A DNA stretch of 64,000 nt from Planctomycetota bacterium. Its GTDB lineage: Bacteria; Planctomycetota; SZUA-567; H5-PLA8. This document shows, in pieces, positions 41,311 through 50,565 of this stretch (within the stretch, counting starts at the first letter, position 1; the number at the start of each line of letters is the position of its first letter). Position numbers and translations under genes: made by a program. Location: positions 1,359,201 through 1,423,200 of the forward strand of contig JABTUM010000001.1 of the NCBI GenBank assembly GCA_015075375.1, read 5' to 3'. Below the pieces are notes generated by a model. The model did no database searches and had not been told where the DNA came from. It saw nothing but the letters and a program-made list of their open reading frames with translations.

Positions 41311-42360
41311 CTACTTCTGCCAGATGGGCAGGTACTGGTAGGGTATGCAGAGGATCGCGACGGCCACGGACGTGCAATAGGTGCTGCCGATGTTCCCGCT
41401 CCATTCGCCGCCCCCGCCCTGGGACGTAATGAGCCGCTCGCGCAGCTTTCCGAAATACTGCTGCCATTCCTTGCCGCCCACCTGCGCCATGGCCTGTGCG
41501 CCGTAATAGTTGGTGTAGAAGTCGTGGTAACCGCGGGTCGCGCCCGGGTCGAGATTGCGCTTGAGGTAATCGACGGCCTTCTTCGTCTCCGGCGCTTCGT
41601 ATTGCCCGGCCATCATCAGCAGCTCGGCGCCCGCGGCGGTAAGCGCCAATGAACTGCCTCCACCCGAACGCGCGGTGTAGCGCACTCCGCCGTCGGCATT
41701 CTGCGATTTATGGATGTAGCTGAGCGACATCTTCATCACGCGATCGGGCACATCGATGCCGACATTGGCACATGCCCGCAATGCCTGCACTTGGGTGATC
41801 GTCACCGATCCTTCGTCGTTTCCGCTGTTGGGCGAATAGTACCAACCGCCCCAGCTCGACTGCGCGCGCGCGGTGATTTTAACCGCGCGTTCGAGGCAGC
41901 CTTTGATATCGGGAGCCTGCTCGCTCGCCGGATCCATGCCGAAGGCCTGCGCCAGGAACGTCATGGCGAACCCATGCCCGTACATGCTCTGACCGTCGTT
42001 TTCGGTGAGAAGACCGTCGCGCTGCTGATGCTTCAGGCAAAAATCCACGGCTCTGGAAACGTTCTTGCCGTATTTGCCGCGGGCCTGCGTATGCCCGGCG
42101 GACAAAAAGGCCATGCCCGCCAAACCGGTCATCGCCATGCGATACTGCCCGCCCCCGCCTTCGTTGCCCCAGCCGCCGTCGCGGTTCTGGCTGCGCGCGA
42201 GCCAAGCGAGTCCTTTTTCGATGGCCTGTTCCTGCTTGTCCGTGATCTCGCGAAAGTTAGGATCCCCAGGCGTGCTTTCGGCTTCGCCGGCCGGAAGCAC
42301 GGCCGCCTGTAATACGGTTCCCAGCAGTAAAGCGGAAACGAACTTCAACACGCTGCGCAC
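41311..42360 (-). CDS. Exported alpha/alpha-toroid (squalene-cyclase/prenyltransferase-like) protein
   Basis: This 349-residue protein starts at the ATG at 42360 and has a signal peptide (VLKFVSALLLGTVLQAA). It contains repeated helical pairs with the QxxDGGWG type of motif: ARSQNRDGGWGNEGG, RAQSSWGGWYYSP, HKSQNADGGVRYTARSG, SQGGGGEWSG. This is the alpha/alpha-toroid fold of terpene cyclases and protein prenyltransferases. The catalytic DxDD motif of squalene-hopene cyclases is not seen. Together with the export signal, that suggests a non-enzymatic or different activity, as in many such secreted proteins from planctomycetes. It is followed 6 bases later by the TPR/aspartyl-protease gene. Confidence 0.75.
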   Translation of the reverse strand: MRSVLKFVSALLLGTVLQAAVLPAGEAESTPGDPNFREITDKQEQAIEKGLAWLARSQNRDGGWGNEGGGGQYRMAMTGLAGMAFLSAGHTQARGKYGKNVSRAVDFCLKHQQRDGLLTENDGQSMYGHGFAMTFLAQAFGMDPASEQAPDIKGCLERAVKITARAQSSWGGWYYSPNSGNDEGSVTITQVQALRACANVGIDVPDRVMKMSLSYIHKSQNADGGVRYTARSGGGSSLALTAAGAELLMMAGQYEAPETKKAVDYLKRNLDPGATRGYHDFYTNYYGAQAMAQVGGKEWQQYFGKLRERLITSQGGGGEWSGNIGSTYCTSVAVAILCIPYQYLPIWQK

Positions 42361-42501
42361 TCCCTTACTAAGGAGACACCGGCCAGACAGGAAGCCTACC
42401 GCTGATTCCAGAACCGGGAAACGTCAAATCGAGCCCCCGGAAGGCCAGAGTCCGCCGCTGCCACCCATGCTGCCCGCAATCCCCGGGCTCCAATCGGCAA
42501 G

Positions 42502-44052
42502 CTAGACATCCGGCTTGGCCATACGGTCCAGCTTTTCCCATTCGCGGTCGAGCTTGGGTTGAAGGCGCTCTTTCAGGCGCTTGAGGACCTCTGCAGGACT
42601 GTGCCCCGGCTGGTCGCCTTTGGTCCAGACCTCTTCGAAACTTGCGATGCAGGCACGGCGGTACTCTTCCCACATCGGCATCATCGGCTCGATGATCGCA
42701 TTTTTGCTCGCCGCCAAGTCGCTGAACACTTTGAGCTGTTCGTGTGGATGCGCCTGCAGGAACGCCTGTGTGGTGGATCGAAACGGAGAATGTTTTCCGT
42801 GGCCCAGGCAGAGGATCTCCATGCCGTCGATCTCGGACTCCGGATCGCCGGGATCCTCTCGGCTGTTGACGAAGCGAACAAACTTCCAAGCCTCTTCGGG
42901 ATGCGCGCCGTCGCGCGGGACGATCAGGACATCGGCCTGCGCGATGGTGACGGGATCCTGTTCGGTCCCCGCCGGCGCCGGAAAGGGCGCGGCGCCCCAC
43001 TTGAGCGCCGGGTTGTAATTGCGGATGAAGTTGGCCATCCAGACCCCTTGGATGACCATGGCAACCTTGCCGGCGATGAAGCCGTTCTCGGGCGAATCGA
43101 AGCTGCCCATGGCGCCTTTGAACGCAGCGACTTCGGCTCGACCGTAAAATGCGGCCATCGCATTGAGCCAAGCGTAAGCGTCGATCCAAGGTTGTGTGTC
43201 ACACAGCAGCGTGCGGCCGTCGTCGCTGACGTGCCGTCCGCCGAACCAGTTGCCCCAGGCGTAATTCCACCAACCGGGCTCGGTCGGCAGGAAGCCCATG
43301 CGCACAATCCGCCCGGACTCGTCGCGCAAGGTGAGTTTCTTGTTGTAAGCGTCGAGTTCCGCGAGCGTTTGGGGCGGGCGTTCGGGGTCGAGTCCCGCGG
43401 CGGCGAAAAGCTCTTTGTTCCAGTGCAGCGCCACCGTGGCCGGGGTGGTGGGCAACGCCCAAACCTTGCCTTGGTAAACCCCCATTTGCCAATAGCACGG
43501 GTAGTACTCAGATGGGTCGGGACCGTCGCGGGCGATCCAGTCGTCGAGCGGCAAGGCCGCCTGATACTGCGCGAAGACGGGCACGTCGCGCGACCACAAG
43601 CCGGCTATATCGGGCGGCGTTCCGCCGCTCACGGCCAGCCGCGTTTTCTTGTTCACTTCGGTCACACTCAGCATGTGCACGTAGATGCGCCGGCCGGCGT
43701 GATCGAGGAATCGATTGCGGTAGTCCGGATCCGCGTAGCGCCGCCAGCGCCGCTCGGAAACACCTTCAGGCCGCGGCATGGAATGGGACGGCGTCCCGCT
43801 CCACGCATGCGCCAACTCGCTGTGCCGGTTGAACGCATTAACGCACGCCTGCATCGCTTCGCCTTCGAAGCCGTTCCACTTCTCCCAATAAATGAGGTGC
43901 ACGGCATCGTCGGCCCGGGGAACGGTATCCGGCGCCCCTTTGACCCGCATGCCGGAATGCACGCGGTCTTCGACACCCGGGCGGCGGTCCACCACGGCGG
44001 CAGCCACGGCCAGCAGTACGAGCGCGAAGGTCAAAAGGTAGGGGGTACGCAC
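42502..44052 (-). CDS. Extracellular solute-binding protein (family 1, sugar ABC-type)
   Basis: This 516-residue protein starts at the ATG at 44052 with a hydrophobic N-terminal export or anchor segment (LLTFALVLLAVAAAVV). It has the family 1 solute-binding pattern: AVHLIYWEKWNGFEGEAMQA at the first strand, SGGTPPDIAGLWSRDVPVFA, GKVWALPTTPATVALHWNKE, a FIAGKVAMVIQGVWM segment, and PEEAWKFVRFVNSRE near the C-terminus. Such proteins deliver oligosaccharides to ABC permeases. Usual length is about 420-450 residues, so this one is long, with an extra C-terminal helical tail. No permease genes are in this window, so the partner transporter must be encoded elsewhere. It is divergent from the SMP-30 gene at 44175. 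Confidence 0.85.
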   Translation of the reverse strand: MRTPYLLTFALVLLAVAAAVVDRRPGVEDRVHSGMRVKGAPDTVPRADDAVHLIYWEKWNGFEGEAMQACVNAFNRHSELAHAWSGTPSHSMPRPEGVSERRWRRYADPDYRNRFLDHAGRRIYVHMLSVTEVNKKTRLAVSGGTPPDIAGLWSRDVPVFAQYQAALPLDDWIARDGPDPSEYYPCYWQMGVYQGKVWALPTTPATVALHWNKELFAAAGLDPERPPQTLAELDAYNKKLTLRDESGRIVRMGFLPTEPGWWNYAWGNWFGGRHVSDDGRTLLCDTQPWIDAYAWLNAMAAFYGRAEVAAFKGAMGSFDSPENGFIAGKVAMVIQGVWMANFIRNYNPALKWGAAPFPAPAGTEQDPVTIAQADVLIVPRDGAHPEEAWKFVRFVNSREDPGDPESEIDGMEILCLGHGKHSPFRSTTQAFLQAHPHEQLKVFSDLAASKNAIIEPMMPMWEEYRRACIASFEEVWTKGDQPGHSPAEVLKRLKERLQPKLDREWEKLDRMAKPDV

Positions 44053-44174
44053 GCGGCGGCCTCCCGCGCCAGTCCACGCGCGGCTTGCCGGAAGGCCATG
44101 CGCGGTGGTAGCGTTACCTCAAGAGAACCGTTTTTTCCCGCGCCCGCAAGCCCGAATCGAAAGGAGCGCCTCCG

Positions 44175-45026
44175 ATGAGCCACGTGCACACCGAAGTGCT
44201 GGCCCAAGGACTGCTCTTTCCCGAAGGCCCCGTCTGGAATCGCGACACGCGAGAATGGTGGTTCGTCGAGTTGAAGGGCGGACACGTTTCGAAGGTGGAT
44301 GCGTCTGGCCGTTTGGATCGGGTATTCGACACGCTGGCGCCGAATGGCATGAAACGGCACGCCGACGGATCGTTCTGGATCTGCGAACGGGACCGCAAGG
44401 GGCTGCTGCGCTTCGACCCCGGCACCCGTCAGGCCGCGCTGATCGCCGACGGTTGCGGCGGACAGCCCTTCCTGGGGCCGAACGACCTGTGCTTCGGGAT
44501 CGCCGAGCGCTGTTACTTTACCGATCCGCACGGCAGCAGCCGCACGAATCCGGCCGGCGCGCTGTACCGGCGCGACCGCGACGGCAAAGTAACGCGGGAG
44601 GTTTCCGGCTTGGCGTATCCCAACGGTGTGGCGCTCACGCCCGACGGCACGCGGCTGGTCTTCGCCGAAACGCATACGCAGACGATCTGGATCGCGGACC
44701 GCCAACCGGACGGAAGCCTGGGCGGCAGGCGCCCCTTCGCGCGAACCGAAGGCGGCAACGGTCCCGACGGAATGGCTTTCGACTCGGCAGGCAACCTTTT
44801 CGTGGCCGTCTTTGGTGCGGGCCACGTACAGGTCTTCGACGCGCAGGGCCGCGAAACGGAACGCCTGGACGTTCCGGGCAAGCAACCGACGAATTGCTGC
44901 TTCGGCGGGAAGGACTTCAAGACGCTTTGTGTAACCGAAGCCGAGCGTGGGCAGTTGCTGGCTCTGGAACTGAGAACCGCCGGATACGCCCTTCCTCCGG
45001 TAACGAGCGACAGCGTGGTGTTTTGA
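44175..45026 (+). CDS. SMP-30/gluconolactonase-family protein
   Basis: This 283-residue protein starts at the ATG at 44175 after AAAGGAGCG. It is a six-bladed propeller of the SMP-30/LRE family: LLFPEGPVWNRD near the N-terminus (Glu metal ligand), GPNDLCFG, GLAYPNGVALTPDGTRLVFA (conserved Asn), and GNGPDGMAFDSAGNLFVAVF (conserved Asp). Members hydrolyse sugar lactones using a divalent metal. No signal peptide is seen, so it is cytoplasmic. It would open lactones made by a sugar dehydrogenase such as the Gfo/Idh/MocA protein at 53764, although that pairing is inference. It converges with the next gene with only 6 bases between the stops. Confidence 0.85.
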   Translation: MSHVHTEVLAQGLLFPEGPVWNRDTREWWFVELKGGHVSKVDASGRLDRVFDTLAPNGMKRHADGSFWICERDRKGLLRFDPGTRQAALIADGCGGQPFLGPNDLCFGIAERCYFTDPHGSSRTNPAGALYRRDRDGKVTREVSGLAYPNGVALTPDGTRLVFAETHTQTIWIADRQPDGSLGGRRPFARTEGGNGPDGMAFDSAGNLFVAVFGAGHVQVFDAQGRETERLDVPGKQPTNCCFGGKDFKTLCVTEAERGQLLALELRTAGYALPPVTSDSVVF

Positions 45027-45032
45027 GCGAGT

Positions 45033-47579
45033 CTACTTCAGTACTCGGATTTTCAGGTCTTTCCATTCGGGCTTCTGCCCGGGACTCCCATACAGTGCAA
45101 TTTTCCCGGTGCGGTTGGCGGTGGCGCTGTCTGGGGTCTGGTCAGCTTTCGCGCCGCCCACCGTGCAGGTTACTTCATCGCCACGGGCCAGGATCCGCAC
45201 CTCGCGCCATTCACCCGGCTGGCCCGAGTTCTTGATTTCGAACACGCGGCCGTACTCACGCACCTGAATCTCGATGTGCCGGGTTCCAGGCGGCATGCGA
45301 ACTTGCGCCACCAGTTCGAAGTCTCCATACCCTTCGGTGCTCTCGATTCGATTGCGCTGCGCACCCGTGGCCGCAAGCGCACCCGCCACCACGCGCCACT
45401 CGCCATGAGTCGTATTCCATCCGGTCAAATCCTGACCGTTAAACAAGGCCTTCCAATCGGAGGTTCCTGCTTCCTGCGCCGTGGCTGGAGCAGGGGCAGG
45501 AGCAGGAGCACCGTCGGCCAGCGTACGAATGCGAAGACCTTTGAGGCGCAAGTGTCCTTCGTTGGGTTTCAGGAAAGAGATGACAAGCGCGCCTTCACCG
45601 CCCGTCCGCTCGACCAAGGTTTGCGACTGCCCATTCACGGTCAGCTCGGGCTGCCCATCCTTATAGCGAAACACAAAGGGCAACCACTTATCGAAGGCGG
45701 GCTTGGGCTTGAAGAGATGGCGTGCGTCCGGGTTTCCCAATCCGATCAGCCGCACTTCGATCACAGGGTGCCCCGTATGCAGCATTTGGCCCTCCAGCTC
45801 GAAGTTTTCGTACGTCGCAGCCGAATCGATCCGCGCGCTCCCTTCCGGTGACGTGCCCGCATCGGCCGTGAGCGCTCCGTCCAGCACCTTCCACTCACCC
45901 TTGCGGCCCTGCCAGCCCGCAAGCGTGGCCCCGTCAAAGAGGCTCGTCCATTCGGCGTTAAGTTTCGCTTTCTCGGGCGGAGTTGCAGGAGCCAATGGTC
46001 GATATCGAAGGTCTTTGAGTTCAATCGTGCTGTTGTTGCCCTTCCAAAAGGCAATCCTATAGCTCTTTGCGGTCAATACCTTGGGGACCGGCATTACCTT
46101 ACCGTTGAGTTCCACCACCGGCCGCTCGCCGCCCAGAACCAGCCGCACCTGATGCCAGATCCCCACGTCAGCGGACATGTCGTACGAAACCCAATCGCTG
46201 TCGTCGGGATTCACAAGGTTGAGTTCGTTGTAACGATGGCCTGTCTGCCGAAATTTGTACTCAACTTCGCCCGAATCGAACAACGCCTTGGAGTCGAGCC
46301 GAACGGAAGTCTGCTCGGGCTTGGTCGCATCCCCTACAATCGCTCCATCGCGAATTTCGAACCGGCCTTTGGCCTCTGTCCATTGGGCAAGGCTCTGACC
46401 GTCAAACAGCGAAATCCATTCGCCATTTGCGGCGGGGAACGCGATGCGCAAATCCTTGAAACGCGCCTCTCCCTCGCCGGCCAGTTCGAGCGCAAGGACG
46501 CCTTCCTTGACCGAGCGATCGAGATGGCCCCAGGGAATCGTTTTTCCATCCAGGGTCAAGACCGGATCGCCCTGAACGCAGGTGACTCGAAACACAGACC
46601 AAGCGCCCGTATTAAGCGGAAGCACCGCGCGCATGCTTCCCACACGCGGTACGAGGCTTACGGTTCCGGGGCCGTCCAAACGCACCTGCCCCGTCCAATC
46701 GTAGGCCCCGAACGAAGCGACGGTTTCGATGCGCGCGGTTTTGCCGGGACCGTCGCTTTTCACCAGCAGTTGCGCATCGGACACGCTCCAGCGCCCGCCC
46801 GCGGTGCGCCAGTCGCTCAGGTTGGTCTCGTTCCAAAGCGGCTGCGCCGCGCCCATCGGCACCCCCGGCGCAGACGGCTGAGCGGCAACTGTCTGAGCAG
46901 CAGGCTGAACTTCGGCCGATTGGGGCTCCGGGGGCTTAATCAAACCAGCCTTTACCTTCTGTTCGTATAACTCCTTGGGCGTTAATTCCCTCGGCTTCGC
47001 CTCCGCGACCTCGGCTGCGGGGACTTGCGCGGGAAGAACCGGCTGACGCGAAGGAGCAACCTGAGGTGCAGGTTGACTTTGCGTAATCGGCTCAGGAGTC
47101 TTCGTCGAACTCGGACGCTTGGCGACTTCGACAGGCGCTTTAGACTTTCCGCCGAAGATCAAGAATGCTCCGACCAGCACCAAAAGCACACCGCCGCCCA
47201 AGGCGGCATACGCGGCAACGGGCATGGGCCGTGCGGAAGCCGGACCACGCAACGGACCTTGCGCCGGAGTCGCTCCGCGAGCGCCGCGTCGTGCCGGAGT
47301 CATGGACGATTGAGATGAACCGCGCGCCGAAGGCGAAACCGGCATCTGCTTGCTGGTGCGCCGCAGCGCAGGCACCACGCCTGTCGGCGCCTTGGCCTCT
47401 TCTTGGGCGACCAATTCCTGCGCCTGCTCGTCCGTGATCGCCACCGATTCCATGGTCATCACGCCCGCGGCGCAGTCGCCGCAGAACATGCCGCGCAGCT
47501 TTTTGTCTCGCGCTTCGCCGGCCGCAATATCACGGTCCAGAATGCGCTTCCCGCACTTTTCGCAGAAGTAAAACTTCAT
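45033..47579 (-). CDS. Zinc-ribbon membrane protein with four DUF1080 domains
   Basis: This 848-residue protein starts at the ATG at 47579. It has an N-terminal zinc ribbon (C6, C9, C33, C36) nearly identical to that of the protein encoded at 25867-29052. A Ser/Arg/Pro linker, one membrane segment at about 122-145 (VAAYAALGGGVLLVLVGAFL) and a long Pro/Gln/Ala-rich stalk follow. Four DUF1080 (3-keto-disaccharide hydrolase, concanavalin-like) domains follow at about 250-385, 390-540, 545-695 and 710-848. Their openings are LWNETNLSDW, LFDGQSLAQW, LFDGATLAGW and LFNGQDLTGW, with G-x-W/F-x-(V/I) strands after each. DUF1080 proteins act on or bind glycosides. The predicted topology puts the ribbon inside and the DUF1080 array outside the inner membrane. 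Confidence 0.82.
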   Translation of the reverse strand: MKFYFCEKCGKRILDRDIAAGEARDKKLRGMFCGDCAAGVMTMESVAITDEQAQELVAQEEAKAPTGVVPALRRTSKQMPVSPSARGSSQSSMTPARRGARGATPAQGPLRGPASARPMPVAAYAALGGGVLLVLVGAFLIFGGKSKAPVEVAKRPSSTKTPEPITQSQPAPQVAPSRQPVLPAQVPAAEVAEAKPRELTPKELYEQKVKAGLIKPPEPQSAEVQPAAQTVAAQPSAPGVPMGAAQPLWNETNLSDWRTAGGRWSVSDAQLLVKSDGPGKTARIETVASFGAYDWTGQVRLDGPGTVSLVPRVGSMRAVLPLNTGAWSVFRVTCVQGDPVLTLDGKTIPWGHLDRSVKEGVLALELAGEGEARFKDLRIAFPAANGEWISLFDGQSLAQWTEAKGRFEIRDGAIVGDATKPEQTSVRLDSKALFDSGEVEYKFRQTGHRYNELNLVNPDDSDWVSYDMSADVGIWHQVRLVLGGERPVVELNGKVMPVPKVLTAKSYRIAFWKGNNSTIELKDLRYRPLAPATPPEKAKLNAEWTSLFDGATLAGWQGRKGEWKVLDGALTADAGTSPEGSARIDSAATYENFELEGQMLHTGHPVIEVRLIGLGNPDARHLFKPKPAFDKWLPFVFRYKDGQPELTVNGQSQTLVERTGGEGALVISFLKPNEGHLRLKGLRIRTLADGAPAPAPAPATAQEAGTSDWKALFNGQDLTGWNTTHGEWRVVAGALAATGAQRNRIESTEGYGDFELVAQVRMPPGTRHIEIQVREYGRVFEIKNSGQPGEWREVRILARGDEVTCTVGGAKADQTPDSATANRTGKIALYGSPGQKPEWKDLKIRVLK

Positions 47580-48168
47580 GATGCCCTATCCGCTTGTACT
47601 CTTGTGCATATGGACGAATGCCGAAGTGAAATTCCTTCGGATGCTTTACCAAATGTTACTCAACTCGGCATCCTCTTGCTCAATAAACCTCACGAGATTG
47701 CCTAGTCCAGCCATGCGCAGGTATCGCGACTAGTCCAAGGCAGGTGAGGCGCTGACCATCAGATCCCTAGACCTTGGTGGCTGAATTGCCGCAACATCCA
47801 CTGCTCGCAGGAACGCGCTTTTATTGCTCAAGTGCGTTCGCAGCCGAAACTACAATTGCACCTATGCATTAAGGCGATTTTATCTCTTTAGAAGTCCAGA
47901 AACTCACCTGAAACGGAGAAGTCTGAGAATACAGGTGAACAGAAGGCGCGAGGTTCACGTAGTGCCTTAAAAGTACGACTCCAGTCAGGCGAAAACCGAG
48001 GAAAAAATCACAAGTGCGGTCTGAAAGAATGATGCTCATTCAAACTATAGGAAGCCGGCCAGGTGCCGATGAGTACGCAATGCAAGGGATACGAAGTTCG
48101 AGCCGCACAACGCACAAGTGCGCCCCATAGCGAATGGGGTGTCTCTTGATAAATCGAGATCGAGCCCT
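47580..48168. other. Long intergenic region with no recognised gene
   Basis: The 589 bases between the divergent DUF1080 and kinase genes are less G+C-rich than the flanks and have scattered stops in all frames. No tRNA or riboswitch shape was recognised. A small hairpin, CCCCAT (48123-48128) with ATGGGG (48134-48139) around AGCGA, lies in the leader of the kinase gene. It has no following T-run, so it is not a terminator. Promoters for both genes must be here, but no clear -35/-10 pair was found. Confidence 0.5.
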
Positions 48169-49146
48169 ATGTTACAAACTCTCAGCAATCAATCTCAGAG
48201 GGCCGCTTCGGGAATTATGACTCCACCCAGTCTCATTCCCGGCTTTGCGCTCCACGATAAAATCGCCGAAGGCGGATTTGCCGAGATCTACGATGGCGAA
48301 GAGTTGATCAGTAAGAAAAAAGTAGCGATTAAAATCCTGCACCCGCGGCATCACACCAACAAATCGGAATTCAAGCGCCTGATCCATGAAGGCGGGATCG
48401 GGATGCGGATTCGGAACCACGACAACGTCGTCAAGTTCCTGCAGGTAGGCAAAGCGGGGCGGGCGCCGTACATCGTCATGGAGTTCATCGAAGGCCAGAC
48501 GCTGCGCGAAATCCTGCGCGACCGGAAGACTCTTAACGACCGTGAAGTAGTGGTGCTTGCGCAGGCCTTGGCTTCGGGTGTGCACTACATGCACGGTGAA
48601 GGCATAGTCCACAAGGACATTAAGCCCGAAAACGTAATGTTGAGCCCGGACGGAACCATCAAGCTGATTGACTTGGGCTTCGCCGAATCGCTGACCAGCG
48701 TGAAGTGGAGCCTCTTCGGCCGCAGCCTGGAAGGCAGCCCGGCCTACATGGCGCCCGAACTGTTGCGGTCGAAGAAGCCCAGCCCGGCCACTGACCTCTA
48801 TGCCGTGGGTTGCACGCTCTACGAAGCCGCCACGGGCAGCGCACCGTTTACGGGGCACTCGGATCAGGAAGTGTTGCAGAAGCAGCTCAATATGAACTTA
48901 GCCGCCGGTTCGATTCGCGAGAAGAACCAGGAAATTTCGCCTTACACCGAGCGGCTGATCTTGAACGCGCTCGAGAAGAATACTTCGAACCGCTACAAGT
49001 CGGTGGACGAGTTCCGGCTCGAACTGCGCCGCAATCCTCACCTCAACAACAGCAGCAAGCACATTCCGCTGCCCACGGGATTCGCGCCACGCCGCCAGAA
49101 CAGCAGCGCACGGTCGTCCTCGCGTAACCGCATTTCAGGCACCTAA
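48169..49146 (+). CDS. Hanks-type serine/threonine protein kinase
   Basis: Starting at the ATG at 48169 gives 325 residues. GTG 48118 and ATG 48217 are alternative starts, and no ribosome site is decisive. The kinase domain begins near residue 25: Gly-rich loop IAEGGFAEIYDG, VAIK with Lys55, alpha-C Glu near 74, catalytic loop HKDIKPENVM (Asp150, Asn155), DLG in place of DFG (Asp168), and APE with an RSLEGSPAYMAPELL activation segment. All core catalytic residues are kept. The C-terminal 50 residues are basic and Ser/Asn-rich, with no membrane segment or sensor domain, so this is a soluble kinase. No partner phosphatase or obvious target is adjacent. Confidence 0.9.
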   Translation: MLQTLSNQSQRAASGIMTPPSLIPGFALHDKIAEGGFAEIYDGEELISKKKVAIKILHPRHHTNKSEFKRLIHEGGIGMRIRNHDNVVKFLQVGKAGRAPYIVMEFIEGQTLREILRDRKTLNDREVVVLAQALASGVHYMHGEGIVHKDIKPENVMLSPDGTIKLIDLGFAESLTSVKWSLFGRSLEGSPAYMAPELLRSKKPSPATDLYAVGCTLYEAATGSAPFTGHSDQEVLQKQLNMNLAAGSIREKNQEISPYTERLILNALEKNTSNRYKSVDEFRLELRRNPHLNNSSKHIPLPTGFAPRRQNSSARSSSRNRISGT

Positions 49147-49286
49147 CTACGGTCAGGCTATTCGCGCAGAGCCGTCCGGTTGGACTTTCTTCCCCGCGTC
49201 ACGGCCTCGAAGGATAGATCGGCAAATGGCCGATCGGATGAAAACGCCCAGTCGGGCGAGTTCGTCCATAAGTTCCGTCCCATCCC

Positions 49287-50453
49287 CTACCCCAGCTTGC
49301 CCAGCACCTCCCGGGCGATGATCAGGCGCTGGATCTGGCTGGTGCCTTCGCCGATCTCGTAGAGCTTTGCGTCGCGGTAAAAGCGTTCTACGGGGAAGTC
49401 TTTCGTATAGCCGTAGCCGCCGAGCACCTGAACGGCGTCGGAACAGATGCGGACGCATGCTTCGCTGGCGTAGAGCTTGGCAATGCTGGCTTGTCGCACG
49501 TGCGGGCGGCCGGCGTCGCGAAGCTGTGCCGCACGATAGGTGAAGAGCCGCGCGGTCTCGAGCCCGACGGCCATATCGGCGATCAATTGGCCGATCGCCT
49601 GGAAGCTTCCAATGGGCGCCCCGAATTGGCGCCGTTCCGACGCGTAACCGGCCGCGGCTTCGTAGGCGGCCTCGCCCAACCCCACGGCCTGAGCGGCGAT
49701 GCCGACGCGCCCGCCCACCAGGGTATCCATAAAAATCTTCCAGCCGTCGTTCTCCTCGCCCAGCAGGTTCTCGGCCGGCACTTCGGCATCCTGGAAGAGC
49801 AATTCACCCCAGTCGCTGCCGCGCATGCCGAGCTTCTTGTCGCCGTTCCCGACGCTGAACCCGGGCGTCTTCTTCTCCACGACCAGCGCGCTGATGCCCT
49901 TCGGCCCCGGACCTCCGGTACGCACGGCGACCACATACAAATCGGCCACGTGCGCGTTGGTGATGAATATCTTGGAGCCGTTGAGGATGTACTTATCGCC
50001 CTTCTTGATGGCGGCCGTCTGCAGCGCGCTGGCGTCGCTGCCGCTCCCGGCCTCGGTGAGCCCAAAGGATGCGATCTTCTTGCCGCTGCACAGGTCAGGC
50101 AGCCAGCGCTTCTTCTGCGCTTCGGCGCCAAATTTGGCGATGGGCGAGGTACCCAGCGAGATGTGCGCGCCGACGGAAAGCGCCGTGCTCGCACAGGCCG
50201 TGGCAAGCTCTTCGCAAACGGTGACGGCGCAAAGGTTGTTGAGTCCCATGCCGCCGTACGCTTCGGAAAATGGCACGCCCAGCAGTTGCAGCTCGCCCAG
50301 TCGATTCCAAACCTGCCGCGGGATGCGCTCTTTCTCGTCGATTTCCGGCGCCAGCGGTGTCAACTCGCTGCGCGCGAACTGGCGCACCGTCTCGCGAACG
50401 AGTCCTTGATCTTCGGTCAAGTTGAGCGGTTCGAAGGCGTCCGAATGGCTCAT
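49287..50453 (-). CDS. Acyl-CoA dehydrogenase (short-chain/butyryl-CoA type)
   Basis: This 388-residue protein starts at the ATG at 50453 and has the normal family length (about 380). N-terminal helices are followed by the FAD-binding middle domain ([19 protein letters not shown], then [20 protein letters not shown]) and the C-terminal helical domain with [20 protein letters not shown] and [20 protein letters not shown]. The catalytic Glu of the short-chain class is present in [14 protein letters not shown] (Glu369). It would oxidise short or branched acyl-CoA, passing electrons to electron-transfer flavoprotein. No etf or thiolase gene is nearby. It is divergent from the biotin ligase gene, separated by 112 bases. 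Confidence 0.93.
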   Translation of the reverse strand: MSHSDAFEPLNLTEDQGLVRETVRQFARSELTPLAPEIDEKERIPRQVWNRLGELQLLGVPFSEAYGGMGLNNLCAVTVCEELATACASTALSVGAHISLGTSPIAKFGAEAQKKRWLPDLCSGKKIASFGLTEAGSGSDASALQTAAIKKGDKYILNGSKIFITNAHVADLYVVAVRTGGPGPKGISALVVEKKTPGFSVGNGDKKLGMRGSDWGELLFQDAEVPAENLLGEENDGWKIFMDTLVGGRVGIAAQAVGLGEAAYEAAAGYASERRQFGAPIGSFQAIGQLIADMAVGLETARLFTYRAAQLRDAGRPHVRQASIAKLYASEACVRICSDAVQVLGGYGYTKDFPVERFYRDAKLYEIGEGTSQIQRLIIAREVLGKLG

Positions 50454-50565
50454 GAGCGCGAAGCTCCTCCGCTGGTAACGTGGTTAGCTGGACCGGCTGA
50501 GGGCTTTCTGTACCATAGCCCGTGCTCATTTAGTAGCGCCAAAGTCTTCAGGAGCCACCTGTTCC

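Noticed and set aside
41311..42360. Squalene-hopene cyclase
   Set aside because: The toroid repeats are present, but the protein is exported, short and lacks a visible DxDD catalytic motif.
48123..48139. Hairpin in the kinase leader as a terminator or riboswitch
   Set aside because: The stem is only 6 bp, has no T-run and shows no conserved riboswitch core.
48118..48168. GTG-initiated extension of the kinase gene
   Set aside because: It would include the CCCCAT/ATGGGG hairpin as coding sequence and has no convincing ribosome site; kept only as an alternative start.
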